DNA of 64,000 bases from Acetobacterium wieringae (GCF_001766835.1 NZ_LKEU01000043.1:1-64000), one strand, 5' to 3'; shown: positions 43,194 to 53,220, numbered from the stretch's first letter. The notes: generated by a model from the sequence alone, not told the origin. Translations and numbers: made by a program.

Positions 43194-43330
43194 TGTCTGC
43201 TTGCCAGTTCTGCTTCAACCCGTGCCCGGTAAATAACCGGAACCATCGGACAATTCCATGCCGATGCATCCGCTTCGGTGAGTGCCCGTAATTGCTGCTC
43301 TACTAAATCTGCATACATTTTTACGATCAT
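43181..43330 (-). CDS. Tiny phage protein of the XkdX/CD1375 kind
   Basis: 49 residues (MIVKMYADLVEQQLRALTEA... to ASRQAAA), behind GGAGGTG at correct spacing. Start overlaps the preceding stop as ATGA. Similar tiny proteins starting with K-YADL lie between fibre and lysis genes of many Firmicute phages; function unknown. Confidence 0.65.
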   Translation of the reverse strand: MIVKMYADLVEQQLRALTEADASAWNCPMVPVIYRARVEAELASRQAAA

Positions 43331-43680
43331 GCTGTGGCACCTCCTCCCATAATTGATTCAATGACTTCCGCTAGTGCAAGCTGGCTGCTTAATTTGTCAG
43401 CTTGCTGCTGCTCCACAAGTTCGGCCATGGCAAGTTTTGTGTTTGTTAAATCAGTTTGCAGGGCGGTGTTTTTCACCTTTAATTCTTCAAACTCGCTGAT
43501 CGGAGCTGTGCTTTGCGGTTCGAATGATCCGGTACTCCATGCCCCATTCTCGAACTTTTTCCATAAATAACCACTATCAGCCGATGGGATCTCTATCAAA
43601 TTATCCTGAATCACTTCCCCTGATAGTTGGCTGATTCCGATACATACTTTGTTTTCATTTAGTTGTGCGTAAAAATACAT
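43327..43680 (-). CDS. Phage tail-associated protein, XkdW-like position
   Basis: 117 residues behind AAGGAAAT. The N-terminal half (MYFYAQLNENKVCIGISQLSGEV) looks like a small beta domain, and the C-terminal half (FEELKVKNTALQTDLTNTKLAMAELVEQQ) a coiled coil. Such proteins follow tail fibres in Bacillus-type phages. I cannot name a function. Confidence 0.6.
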   Translation of the reverse strand: MYFYAQLNENKVCIGISQLSGEVIQDNLIEIPSADSGYLWKKFENGAWSTGSFEPQSTAPISEFEELKVKNTALQTDLTNTKLAMAELVEQQQADKLSSQLALAEVIESIMGGGATA

Positions 43681-43694
43681 TTTTATTTCCTTTC

Positions 43695-44258
43695 TTAATT
43701 AAATTCGATTAATTGCCAACGTACTGAGACGCTATAACTAGAGAATGATTTATAACCAATTTTATTTGAACCATTTTTAAATAAAGAAACTGTATAGTCG
43801 CTATTAGTTGTAGTTGATAAATTGTAGCTATAAATGAGAATTGATTTCGCTGGATCATATTGGTTGACAGTTAGATCACCGTTGCTTACATATAAACTCA
43901 TACCGCCAGTTTGCAATGATTTTACATTATTAAACTCAATTACCTGCCAATTTATATTGTTTACGTTCGCATTTGTAACACCTCTTACTATTCTTATCGT
44001 TGTCGAATTAATTGCCCAAGCAATCATTTTGCAATATCCATCATATGGATAATTACCACTAGTTTCATATCCATCAGTTACAATTACCACTGTTTTTGTA
44101 ATATCAATAGCAGAAATAGTAACATCAATATATCCAACTCCGGTGCCCATTGAAGACACCCCGTTTTGAATGCTTTTGATATTGCTCCCGCCAACCCCAA
44201 TATCAATCCCCTGCGGCTGACCGTCCACGCCCGCCACTCCTCCAAATTTTCTAATCAT
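43695..44258 (-). CDS. Phage tail fibre-region protein, unknown
   Basis: 187 residues, rich in Ser, Asn, Thr and beta-branched residues with no motif I recognise. WQVIEFNN near residue 103 and WQLIEFN at the C-terminus suggest two related beta domains. A Gly-rich N-terminus (FGGVAGVDGQPQGIDIGVGG) may attach it to the fibre. It is AT-richer than neighbouring structural genes, as receptor-binding genes often are. Likely a host-recognition module. Confidence 0.5.
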   Translation of the reverse strand: MIRKFGGVAGVDGQPQGIDIGVGGSNIKSIQNGVSSMGTGVGYIDVTISAIDITKTVVIVTDGYETSGNYPYDGYCKMIAWAINSTTIRIVRGVTNANVNNINWQVIEFNNVKSLQTGGMSLYVSNGDLTVNQYDPAKSILIYSYNLSTTTNSDYTVSLFKNGSNKIGYKSFSSYSVSVRWQLIEFN

Positions 44259-44270
44259 AATTGTTCACCA

Positions 44271-44606
44271 TTACGCAATCTGTTCAACGATCCCGTAGAT
44301 TGCGATATTGCAATCCGTCCCGACATCCTGTTTTGCGCCGATTGTCTGGGTACCTGTTAAAATTAATTTAGTATCGATAATAACAGATCCCCCCGCGGGT
44401 ATCACAATCGAACTTGCAATGATATTTGTCGTTGCTATCCCATTTTTATACAACGTAATTGTCCGTTGAGACGCCCCGGTATTCGCTATAAAAATCTGCG
44501 TCGCCTGGGTTCGGTAACTCGCCCCGGCATTTGTGATTACCGTTGCCGCTGTTATTCCCAATGCCGCTAAGCATAATTCACTTGGTGTTACATCTCCAAT
44601 AGCCAT
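44271..44606 (-). CDS. Small phage structural protein, unknown
   Basis: 111 residues. Composition (many Ala, Thr, Ile, Gly) and pattern, e.g. TQIFIANTGASQRTITLYKNG, fit a small beta-sandwich as in fibre-associated proteins. No family recognised. It starts one base after the previous gene stop. Confidence 0.5.
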   Translation of the reverse strand: MAIGDVTPSELCLAALGITAATVITNAGASYRTQATQIFIANTGASQRTITLYKNGIATTNIIASSIVIPAGGSVIIDTKLILTGTQTIGAKQDVGTDCNIAIYGIVEQIA

Positions 44607-44607
44607 T

Positions 44608-44802
44608 TTACATTCCTCCCATTCTGTTTTTTCTATTCTGGTTAATGATAACTAGCGCACTCACACCGCCACCTGCACCAATATCGTTCAAAAATTCACT
44701 CAGCTTTGTTGGCATGTCAGTGATTTCTGACTTTGTGTGCTGGTGGCCATCAACATCAACTTCTTTACCATCTTTATTTTGCATAGTGTTAAGATATTTC
44801 AT
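44608..44802 (-). CDS. Small phage fibre-region protein
   Basis: 64 residues. MKYLNTMQNKDGKEVDVDGHQHTKSEITDMP resembles the short linker module with HxHxxxxI found in phage tail collars and fibres. Starts on the last base of the fibre gene stop. Probable fibre tip or connector. Confidence 0.5.
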   Translation of the reverse strand: MKYLNTMQNKDGKEVDVDGHQHTKSEITDMPTKLSEFLNDIGAGGGVSALVIINQNRKNRMGGM

Positions 44803-46016
44803 TATCCGATCACCACCACTCTATATTGTGCAGCTGTTGGAGCCGTCGCAAACAAAAGCTTAATATTGTTCGCATCAACAATCTGCCAGTCAGTCATGAC
44901 AGCATTGTATGGAGATGCCACCTCTTTCAGCGTCATCACAACATCCAGACTATTAAGCCCATGCGTTATTGTTATCGCTGTCGATGATCCATCCCCGACG
45001 TTGGCGGCATATTTCCCGGTTGCGCCAAGATTACTTCTTGCACCCGCTGCCGTTGATGCGCCAGTACCACCATACAATAGCGGGATAATGCTGCCGTTCC
45101 AAACCCCGGTTGCAATTGTTCCCAGCGTTGTTATCGTATTTTGTCCAACGTAATTTGGTGATATATCGATGCTGTCTGCATTGATTAAAATTCTGTTTAA
45201 TACCCCAATCACATCTAGCTGATTCCCTGATTTTGTCATACCGGCGCCGGCGACAATATCTGACGCCTGGAAATCCTTTGTGAATGTCAAGGCAGTTGTT
45301 CCCAGGGTGATTGAGTTATTGGTTGTCAATACCCATCGGCTATCACCGTTCACAGTTCCCTCATTGACCCAGATCGCCATCCCGGCGATTACTTCCGCAC
45401 TGATGTTGGCATCAGACGCCCGGGACCATGATCCGGTTGCAGCCACATAGATGCCATTTTCGGCTGCTGCTGTCTGGTTTTTTAGTAAAACCCGATCTCC
45501 CGCAACCAGTGTGATCCCGTCGATTGTCAATAATGTTCCCGTTGCAATCACAACATTGGCTGTACTGGCCACCCTGACCGGGTCTTTAATTGTCAGCCCG
45601 GATCTGGCCGCATCAACATAATTTTTAGTGGCAGCGTCCTGGGCACTCACCGGATCCGTAACGTTTGTCAATTTATGGCTATTTAACGATAAATCAGCTG
45701 TTGGTGCTGTCAACTGGTTCAGAGCATTGGTTCTTACCTGAGTGTCAAAATCAGATATCTTTGCGGCCGTAAGTGAATTGATATTGTCCGCATCGATTAA
45801 GGATGCACAAGCGTTTATGAGTGATACAATATCCGGTCCTGTCAGCACCTGGCCCATGTCAATCCAGCCAGTCCCGTTATGGAATAATGCTGTATTTGAA
45901 ACCGTATCATAATAAAATAACCCGGCAACTGGTGAAGATGGTGCTGCAGCAAGATTCTGGAAACGTGCATTTTGGATCTCGTTTTTGTTCAAATCAATAT
46001 TTGCTAAATACTTCAT
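44802..46016 (-). CDS. Tail fibre protein
   Basis: 404 residues. The N-terminus (LDLNKNEIQNARFQNLAAAPSSPVAGLFYYDTVSNTALFHNG) and the later GTLLTIDGITLVAGDRVLLKNQT, GIYVAATGSWSRASDAN and LLYGGTGASTAAGARSNLG are standard phage fibre repeats. It should form a trimeric fibre involved in host adsorption. The order within the fibre region supports this. Confidence 0.75.
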   Translation of the reverse strand: MKYLANIDLNKNEIQNARFQNLAAAPSSPVAGLFYYDTVSNTALFHNGTGWIDMGQVLTGPDIVSLINACASLIDADNINSLTAAKISDFDTQVRTNALNQLTAPTADLSLNSHKLTNVTDPVSAQDAATKNYVDAARSGLTIKDPVRVASTANVVIATGTLLTIDGITLVAGDRVLLKNQTAAAENGIYVAATGSWSRASDANISAEVIAGMAIWVNEGTVNGDSRWVLTTNNSITLGTTALTFTKDFQASDIVAGAGMTKSGNQLDVIGVLNRILINADSIDISPNYVGQNTITTLGTIATGVWNGSIIPLLYGGTGASTAAGARSNLGATGKYAANVGDGSSTAITITHGLNSLDVVMTLKEVASPYNAVMTDWQIVDANNIKLLFATAPTAAQYRVVVIG

Positions 46017-46030
46017 GGTCTACCTCCTTC

Positions 46031-46360
46031 CTAATTGAAATGTGCCTGACCAGCAAATGCTGCGGCAAATGATAGCGTAACCTCTCCGGTTGTTTCATTA
46101 TAATTCGCATCGCCTTGTACCATTGTCCCGGCTGAATCTGTTATAAGTATACTCGGATATTTTTTAAAACCAGCAGGAAGTTGTATAATCCATTCAGTTG
46201 ATGGAGTGATTTGGATGTGGGTATAGGTCTGATCTGAAACCAGCGTGTTTTCCGAACCGGTTCCAATATATAATTTTTCGGTGTCCGTCGTAAATGCTGG
46301 CTCCCCAGATTCCAATATTGGAAGATCTGCTTCATTTCCTCTTCTTAATTGGATTAACAT
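46031..46360 (-). CDS. Tail fibre N-terminal-type protein
   Basis: 109 residues. The start IQLRRGNEADLPILESGEPAFTTDTEKLYIGTG is the fibre/tropism-determinant N-terminal module found on many phage fibres; the remainder is a small beta domain. Overlaps the previous gene by one base. Confidence 0.65.
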   Translation of the reverse strand: MLIQLRRGNEADLPILESGEPAFTTDTEKLYIGTGSENTLVSDQTYTHIQITPSTEWIIQLPAGFKKYPSILITDSAGTMVQGDANYNETTGEVTLSFAAAFAGQAHFN

Positions 46361-47154
46361 CAGATCCCACCCATTCTCATTTTTCTGAAATCATTTATTT
46401 TTCTGTTCTCTATTAATGCAATTGCTGTCGTATGAACGATGATATCCGCTTCAACCGCTGTCATTCTCGCAATCAGATCATTGATCTTATTCAGTAGATT
46501 TCCGGCCACATCCCCGGATAACGTATCCTGCACCCCGGCAAACCATGTGTTAAACCCGCTTTGAAATGCTGAAAGCATCGTCGCAATATCGGCTGCTGCC
46601 TGATTTGTTGTCTCAAGATACCACGCCTGAAACTGATTAAAGATCGTTGTCGTATCAACTTGATCAATTGCCCCGTGGACAATCCCACAATAATCATTAT
46701 TCAATCGTAAATCTGTGATATTTGCCTGGGAAATACTGACCGCACCATTGGCAATATAGATATCTGCAATCCCCAGCTCCCACATGTCTGCATCACGCTG
46801 CAGCGTTGGAGCCACTGGAATGCTGGCAAATGCTCCCTTCTTCACGTAGGCTTTTATTTCCCGATTCAATATCGTATGCCGCAATACAATCCGGTCAATT
46901 CGTTTTAAAACACCATCCGCCGTTTTAATGCTTAAACTTTTATCGCTATCATTTTTGTATCGGTATCCATTGATATAGGCATTTCCAGGCTTCAGCGTTA
47001 CCGTCATATCATTGTTGGCCAATACCTGGCATTGGGTTGACGGATTGGGATAAATCCCATTTCCAATAAAATCCGCAAAATACTCTGCGAAGAAACTGGT
47101 GAAATACCGTCTGTCCCCATTGAACGACGGAAAAAAACCACTCGATTCTGCCAT
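46360..47154 (-). CDS. Baseplate/receptor-binding protein, upper part
   Basis: 264 residues. A beta-rich N-terminus (GFFPSFNGDRRYFTSFFAEYFADFIGNGIYPN) is followed by QVLANNDMTVTLKPGNAYINGYRY, as in baseplate proteins of siphoviruses, and a helical C-terminus. It probably connects fibres to the Gp37-like baseplate protein. Assigned from position and pattern. Confidence 0.6.
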   Translation of the reverse strand: MAESSGFFPSFNGDRRYFTSFFAEYFADFIGNGIYPNPSTQCQVLANNDMTVTLKPGNAYINGYRYKNDSDKSLSIKTADGVLKRIDRIVLRHTILNREIKAYVKKGAFASIPVAPTLQRDADMWELGIADIYIANGAVSISQANITDLRLNNDYCGIVHGAIDQVDTTTIFNQFQAWYLETTNQAAADIATMLSAFQSGFNTWFAGVQDTLSGDVAGNLLNKINDLIARMTAVEADIIVHTTAIALIENRKINDFRKMRMGGI

Positions 47155-47168
47155 AAACTCACCCCTTT

Positions 47169-48326
47169 CTAAAATATCCCTCCATCGATTGAAGATATCA
47201 CCGTTCCGGATGATGTCCCTCCCGATGAAACCGCCTGTCGATTTATTTGTTTAATCTTATCAATCAGCGTTGGCGCTTCATCCCCGAACACCACATTTAT
47301 CTTTTCGTTTCCGTCCTCATAGACTTCTTCCACTTCTTCGATCCTGGTATCCAGCTTGACACCCCATTTTTTGTTGATGTTTGTCACGATGTCCCCCAGA
47401 TCATAATCCTCTCTGTATTTTCGGTTCGCATTCTTATCAATGGAGCTGTCAAATACACAGATCTTTTTATTTTGGGTGAGAACTTCACTTCCTTTTCCCT
47501 GAAGCAGCGCCTGGTATTCTGCATCGGTCAGCGTTACGCTATCCACAACATTGCTCAGGCTCTTCTGATCTGAAAACACTTCGTACCGATCCAGACCGGC
47601 TGCGCTGCCAACAGTTGTAAATTTTCTGTCTGTTCCTTCTCCGATACCGCCCACCAGGCAAACATTCCGGTAATTTCCGTCGCTTTCGGTAAACTCCTGT
47701 TTTTCCACGTTGTTATAATCTTTACTGAAAATGCACCGGGGATTAACGCACTGCCCGGCGGTTCGATCCAGTCCTTTGTAGGTTTCAAATTTCATTGACC
47801 TGGTAGATCCGTCATAGCGGACACGAAATCCAATATCTGACAGATTGCTCAGGTTTTCAAGTTCATCCGTCAAATTTGCATAGGATGTCTGGTAATCAGC
47901 TGTTTCGGTGTAGTTCTTCAACGACCCCAGGGATAATCCCGTAATGATTCTGTCAGCGTCCGTGGGACTAATGGCGTTTTTTGTGACCAGCGTCCGCATG
48001 GCCACTTCCACCAGTCCATTTATGATTTCAATCCCCCAGATGATCCTCCGGTTCAGGTATCCGGTTAAGAACTGCCCTTTAACAACAAGCAGCTCTTTTC
48101 CTTCGTTGTCTTCCTGTAAATTGCGATATGAGATAAAACCCGCTTCTGGATCACCGGGCTTGATGATGACATTGCCCCGCTGCAGCTTCTCTATGTTCTG
48201 GGACGTTGCCGGGCAATGGATTTCAAACTCTCCGGTTTTCCGGTACCGGCGCACCCACCGAAGCGATGTCCGATTATTGACGGTACCCAGTTTATTAAAG
48301 CTTCTGTCTGCTACATAAAGATCCAT
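47169..48326 (-). CDS. Baseplate protein, Siphovirus ReqiPepy6 Gp37-like
   Basis: 385 residues. The pattern LYVADRSFNKLGTVNNRTSLRWVRRYRKTGEFEIHCPAT, later LVVKGQFLTGYLNRRIIW and DYDLGDIVTNINKKWGVKLDTRIEEVEEVYEDG, is that of the Gp37-like/Tal-type baseplate hub. It lies directly after Dit, as expected. Structural; forms the tail tip that opens during DNA injection. Confidence 0.8.
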   Translation of the reverse strand: MDLYVADRSFNKLGTVNNRTSLRWVRRYRKTGEFEIHCPATSQNIEKLQRGNVIIKPGDPEAGFISYRNLQEDNEGKELLVVKGQFLTGYLNRRIIWGIEIINGLVEVAMRTLVTKNAISPTDADRIITGLSLGSLKNYTETADYQTSYANLTDELENLSNLSDIGFRVRYDGSTRSMKFETYKGLDRTAGQCVNPRCIFSKDYNNVEKQEFTESDGNYRNVCLVGGIGEGTDRKFTTVGSAAGLDRYEVFSDQKSLSNVVDSVTLTDAEYQALLQGKGSEVLTQNKKICVFDSSIDKNANRKYREDYDLGDIVTNINKKWGVKLDTRIEEVEEVYEDGNEKINVVFGDEAPTLIDKIKQINRQAVSSGGTSSGTVISSIDGGIF

Positions 48327-48329
48327 GCT

Positions 48330-49208
48330 CTATACCCCCAGATACTTGTTTTGTCGGTAGATGTTAACGATCAGATTATCCAGGCCCGTTTCTGCATCGT
48401 ATCTGAATAAATTATCGCCCTGGTAAAGCTTCAGGAATGTCATATCTTCATCGATGTAGTTAAAAGCATTGGATGTAACACCGTTTAATTCCATTTCCAC
48501 ATCCTCTTCAGCGAAATGTGTATTCACTCGGATGATCTCGCCGGCGACCATGGTTTTGATTATTTTGACGTATTCCTGGGTGTTGACGTTCCGTAGTGAT
48601 GGATTTGTGAGCGTGGCCAAAGCCCGAAACTCGATGATCATACCGGCTTCCCCGTCGCCATCGTTGGGACAATTAACAATCAGACTAAGTTCCCGGTGGC
48701 CCATGATGATTCCCTCTTCTGGGATCTGCAGGCCGTTTAGGAAGTCAAACTCAAAATCTCCGACCCAGAGTGCGATTTCTTCTTTTGTCTCAAGCAGCTC
48801 ATGCCAATATGGATCATGGGCGGTGAGACTGATAATTCCTTTTCCAGCGATTCTTCCAACCTCTTCCGGAAAGAAAACTTTATCCGGTACACAGGTAAGT
48901 TTCAAATCTTTTTCTCCGTCATTATAAACAAAATATCCCTGGCCCAGCTTCGGATTAAAAATTCTTCTTACCTGATTTGTGTACCGCATATATTCATCAT
49001 TCGAGTTTCCTATAACAGATAATTTTACGGTCACATCACTTTCATTCAATGTGTTCTCTATGAACTTCGTTCCATCTTGCCCAGATCCCTTGATGGTATA
49101 TTGCGTGGCTCCGGTGCTCTGGCTGAACTTTTCCATCAAAAACGGCTCTGAATCTGTTGTAAGTGTTATCTCAGCGCCAATTCCATTTATGAATTTAACT
49201 GTCTTCAT
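48330..49208 (-). CDS. Distal tail protein (Dit family)
   Basis: 292 residues. MKTVKFINGIGAEITLTTDSEPFLM, then GQDGTKFIENTLNESDVTVKLSVIG and the C-terminal NLIVNIYRQNKYLGV are usual in phage tail family proteins. It forms the hexameric ring between tail tube and baseplate and is encoded just after the tape measure gene. Confidence 0.8.
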   Translation of the reverse strand: MKTVKFINGIGAEITLTTDSEPFLMEKFSQSTGATQYTIKGSGQDGTKFIENTLNESDVTVKLSVIGNSNDEYMRYTNQVRRIFNPKLGQGYFVYNDGEKDLKLTCVPDKVFFPEEVGRIAGKGIISLTAHDPYWHELLETKEEIALWVGDFEFDFLNGLQIPEEGIIMGHRELSLIVNCPNDGDGEAGMIIEFRALATLTNPSLRNVNTQEYVKIIKTMVAGEIIRVNTHFAEEDVEMELNGVTSNAFNYIDEDMTFLKLYQGDNLFRYDAETGLDNLIVNIYRQNKYLGV

Positions 49209-49218
49209 TATTACCTCC

Positions 49219-52200
49219 CTACAGACTCAAAGCCAATTCCTGCAATGCCCGTTTATTTAATTTAGCAGTTTGTGATGGTGATAGTTCCGTTGGACTATAA
49301 TTGTTGACGGTCTGATTAATTGTTGTACCCGGCATGATTTGCCCTTCAGAGTTTGCATAAGGATTTTCTGATTTAGGCACGATCATTTCACCTTCATGGA
49401 CCATGGCCACCATATCCTGCGGAATATAACGGGATCCCACATCGAAACCAAAGATAGAAGAAGGATCCACCCATTCGCCATTCTGCATGACTCCAAAATG
49501 CAAATGCGGACCAGTACTATTACCAGTCGAACCAACAAGTCCAATCGCTTGCATTTGGCTAACCAAATCGCCAACATTTACCAAAATTTGTGATAAATGA
49601 CCATATAGTGTTTCGAGTCCATTGCCATGGTCAATCATGACGTAATAACCATATCCGCTTCCGGGATCTCCTCCGGCAAATTCAACTGTCCCAGCACCGG
49701 CAGCTCCAACAGTGGCTCCATATGCTGCACCAATATCAATTCCCATATGATCTGTAGATCCTACACCATTAGTGTCGCTTGCATCACGGGGACCGAATCC
49801 GGATGTAATATCTCCCGATACCGGTGCCACTAGATTTCCAAATGATGCTCCACCAACTCCGATTGATTTGAAAAACTCTAAGGCTCCCGATCCAACAAAA
49901 TCTATTGCAGCCTGAAGATTGAAGTTTCCTGCAGCAAATGCTGCTTTGATTTCTTCAACCATATTGTTTACAAAGGTCATTAAACTATCGCCGTTAAGTC
50001 CGTTTATCAAACCTTGAATCATGTATTGTCCAATTGCAAACAGTTCCTTTGAAGGTGAAGCAATTCCTAGCGCTGATTTGAATTTTTTAAGCAATTCACC
50101 AGCCAAAGTTTCCATAGCTCCCCAAACTGCACTTGAAGTTGAATCAATCCCGTTTTTCATCTCGGTTAGCATATTTACTGCAATAGCATTCAATTCCCCT
50201 GGAAGACTTGTAATCGCATTTTTGATATTATTGTAAATCTCTGTCCATTTTGTTCCGGCTGTTGTTTTTATGTCCTCCCATTTTAAAGGCAGATCATCCA
50301 CGATTTCTTTTATTTTTCCGGTAACGTTCGTGAAGATTTCTCCGGCTTTTGCTGTCAGGTCAGAAACAATTCCTCCCCATTTTTCATTTGAATCGTTCTG
50401 TGTGTCTTGCCATTTTTGAGAAACATCATTGAATACTTCTTGTACTTTTGTTGAGATGTTTGTTTTGATCTCTTCCCACTTGGTGGCCAGATCACTTTTA
50501 ATCGCATCCCACTTGATTTGAGTATCCGTCTTGGTTTCCTGCCACTTGGTTGCTATCGCTGTGGCGGTTTCTGTAATTTTCCCAATCGTGTTGTCATAGA
50601 TTACCTGACACGTTGTCTGTAGAAAATTGACGATATTTGTCCAATTCTCGTTTGTCTTTTGGACAATCCCTTCCCAGATCCCTTTTATAAAATCAAAGAT
50701 ACTCTGGAAAATAAGCGTCACCCAATTAACCAAACCCTGAAATACATTAACCAGAAAATCAATGGCACTTTGAGCAATATTTTGAGCGAACTGCCATGCT
50801 CCTGACCAGTCTCCTGTCAGCAATGCAAAGACCAGACCAACAAAATTTCCAATAATCGAAAGCAGATTTCCGATGGCTTCAATAAATGGCGCAATAGCCA
50901 CAATGATTGCCGTAAACCCGTTTATAAATGTTTCGATAAACTGCTGTACCAAAGGCACAACATAGATTCCCAGAAAATCACCGATTTGCTGTAATATCGG
51001 TTGAATATTCACTGCAAAACCCTGGAATGCTTCCACCGCTGGTGCCATAGCTTCACTGATCCGGGCAAACGCATCTGAAATGGTTGTCTTTATTGATTCA
51101 AATGCCGTTCCTACTGATGTTCTGAACGTTTCGGAATTCTGCCAGGCTCCGGCGATCACGGCCCCGATTGCTGCCACTGCTGCAATTGCTATACCGATCG
51201 GCCCTGTCAATGCTGCCAATGCACCGCCAAGGCCTCCGGCACTTCCTGTAATTCCTGCAAACAATGGGGCCAGTGTGTTAAATGACGCTGCAAACATTGC
51301 CACAATCGGAATGGCACTGATGATTCCGCCAACTGCAATCACAATACCACTTATTGCCGCTTGAACCGGCGCCGGCAATTTTCCAACCTGTTCAGCTACC
51401 GTTGCCAGTCCATCGATTATTGGCGAAAATGCATCTTTTAAAGCATTTCCGATTGGTAATAATGCATCCTGAAGCTTTCTGATTGATGCTTCCCATTTTT
51501 CACCCGGGCTTTGTTCTGCCATTTCCTTTGCTTTTCCGGTCGTATCTTTGAACGCATCCCCAACATTGAATAACGCTGCTGCTCCATTAACCCCCAAATC
51601 TTCAAATTGTGAAGACAACGCTGATAATGCTGCCTGCTGTTCGCTCGGTGTCATCTTCTGCAGATCGGCACCAATCGACTTTGCCACATCCGCAACGGTG
51701 GCCTCTCCATTCTTCCATTTCTGGAACATGTCCTGGGTATCCGTTGAAAAAGAGCTAATCACCTTCTCGATAGATCCGTCACCAAGTCTGATTTGAAATT
51801 CTTTAACGGCATCTGCTGCTTTATCAGTGTTCATTGCCCCGTTTTCCATACCGTTAGAAATGATCTGCATCATATCCGACGCTGAAAAACCAGCTTGTGA
51901 AAAGTAATAGGGATATTCGTTTAAGGTGTCCAGGAAATCTCCGTTTTTATTCAGGCCGTTCTGGAAACCTGCAGCAATCAAATCCAATGACTGCTCACCG
52001 GTTATTCCGAAAGCTGTCATCAATTTATCAACGCCAATGATGTTATCTTTAACATCTGTTCCGGTACGATCGGCAATGGTGACAATCTGGTTTGTTAAAT
52101 TCTGCAGGTCTGCATTATTCAAATCCCCAAAAGATTGTTTTGCCAGGATAACGGCATTGGTTGCTTCTTCAACAGATCCTACCACGCCATTTTCAAATAC

Positions 52201-53220
52201 ATTTTTGACCACATCATTCAGTGCTGCTGCTTCGTCCGCTGTTAAACCCAAATTTGCTTTGATATTTGTTTGAGAATCACCAAAATACATGGCTGTATCC
52301 ATTGCCATTTTTCCAAGTTCAATAATCTTGTCGGTTACACCCTGCAGGGCATCTGCCATCTCAAACAGCGTGATGGACTGGACATTTTTATTCAGTTCTT
52401 CCAGTCCGGCTCCGGCATTGTCAGAACCTTCTTTGACATCGTCCAGCTTATTTTTAAAATCAACGATCTGCGTTTTTGCTTCATTGATTTTTGTTTCCAG
52501 GTCTTTAACCTCTTTTGAATTTTCACCATAGGCCTTTTTTGCTTTGTCCAACTGCGTATCAAGATTGGCTACCACTATATCAGTCAATTCAATCTGTTGT
52601 TTTAACTGCTTTTGGGCCAGCTCCATTTTTTCAGCCTCGGTGACATTCAGTCCCAGTTCTGCCCGCTGCAGTTTAAAGGTGCTGGTCAGCTTCTTCTGGT
52701 CACTTTCAAGCAATCCCATTTCAGTCTTCAGGTCAGTCAGTTCTTTTTCCAGTTTTCCGGTATCACTGGTCTGATCTTTGACCGATTGAGAATTGATGTT
52801 CATCTCTTTGGTGTACCGATTCAGCATTGAAGTTGCTGTACCCAAATCGGATTCCAGTTTTCTTACTTTAAGCGCCTGGTTTTCATATTCTTTCTGGGCC
52901 TTTTTTACCTCTTCAGAATCATCGCTATGGGCTTTTTTTGTTTCTTCCAGCTTTTGTTCCAGTTTTTTTAACTCATCGGTCTGGTTTTTGTACTCTCTGC
53001 TTAACAGTTCGACCTTCGATTTATGCAAATCAACTTCTTTGGCCAACACTTTGTTTTTGGTTGTTAAGGCTTCCATGGAGTCAGCATTATCCTGGAATTC
53101 TTTGGTAACGGCCCTTAATTCGGATCCGACTGTTTTTATTTCACTGTTCAGGCTTTTCAAGCCGTTCTTAAAATCCGCTTCTCCATCAATGCCAACTTTT
53201 AAGCCTGCATCATATCCCAT
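49219..53220 (-). CDS. Tape measure protein with C-terminal M23 peptidase domain
   Basis: 1333 residues behind GGAGG. Residues 1-290 are long coiled coil. Residues about 290-620 form the TP901-type tape measure core, followed by hydrophobic helices and repeats of WxxIxxDLxxKWEEI type. Near residues 1155-1270 an M23 endopeptidase carries HMGIDIG and HLHFG zinc ligands; it can cut cell-wall peptides during DNA entry. The length sets the tail length; at about 0.15 nm per residue the tail would be near 200 nm, an estimate only. Confidence 0.92.
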   Translation of the reverse strand: MGYDAGLKVGIDGEADFKNGLKSLNSEIKTVGSELRAVTKEFQDNADSMEALTTKNKVLAKEVDLHKSKVELLSREYKNQTDELKKLEQKLEETKKAHSDDSEEVKKAQKEYENQALKVRKLESDLGTATSMLNRYTKEMNINSQSVKDQTSDTGKLEKELTDLKTEMGLLESDQKKLTSTFKLQRAELGLNVTEAEKMELAQKQLKQQIELTDIVVANLDTQLDKAKKAYGENSKEVKDLETKINEAKTQIVDFKNKLDDVKEGSDNAGAGLEELNKNVQSITLFEMADALQGVTDKIIELGKMAMDTAMYFGDSQTNIKANLGLTADEAAALNDVVKNVFENGVVGSVEEATNAVILAKQSFGDLNNADLQNLTNQIVTIADRTGTDVKDNIIGVDKLMTAFGITGEQSLDLIAAGFQNGLNKNGDFLDTLNEYPYYFSQAGFSASDMMQIISNGMENGAMNTDKAADAVKEFQIRLGDGSIEKVISSFSTDTQDMFQKWKNGEATVADVAKSIGADLQKMTPSEQQAALSALSSQFEDLGVNGAAALFNVGDAFKDTTGKAKEMAEQSPGEKWEASIRKLQDALLPIGNALKDAFSPIIDGLATVAEQVGKLPAPVQAAISGIVIAVGGIISAIPIVAMFAASFNTLAPLFAGITGSAGGLGGALAALTGPIGIAIAAVAAIGAVIAGAWQNSETFRTSVGTAFESIKTTISDAFARISEAMAPAVEAFQGFAVNIQPILQQIGDFLGIYVVPLVQQFIETFINGFTAIIVAIAPFIEAIGNLLSIIGNFVGLVFALLTGDWSGAWQFAQNIAQSAIDFLVNVFQGLVNWVTLIFQSIFDFIKGIWEGIVQKTNENWTNIVNFLQTTCQVIYDNTIGKITETATAIATKWQETKTDTQIKWDAIKSDLATKWEEIKTNISTKVQEVFNDVSQKWQDTQNDSNEKWGGIVSDLTAKAGEIFTNVTGKIKEIVDDLPLKWEDIKTTAGTKWTEIYNNIKNAITSLPGELNAIAVNMLTEMKNGIDSTSSAVWGAMETLAGELLKKFKSALGIASPSKELFAIGQYMIQGLINGLNGDSLMTFVNNMVEEIKAAFAAGNFNLQAAIDFVGSGALEFFKSIGVGGASFGNLVAPVSGDITSGFGPRDASDTNGVGSTDHMGIDIGAAYGATVGAAGAGTVEFAGGDPGSGYGYYVMIDHGNGLETLYGHLSQILVNVGDLVSQMQAIGLVGSTGNSTGPHLHFGVMQNGEWVDPSSIFGFDVGSRYIPQDMVAMVHEGEMIVPKSENPYANSEGQIMPGTTINQTVNNYSPTELSPSQTAKLNKRALQELALSL

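Noticed and set aside
40785..49208. Possible diversity-generating retroelement acting on the fibre genes
   Set aside because: No reverse transcriptase and no pair of near-identical template/variable repeats could be seen in the window.
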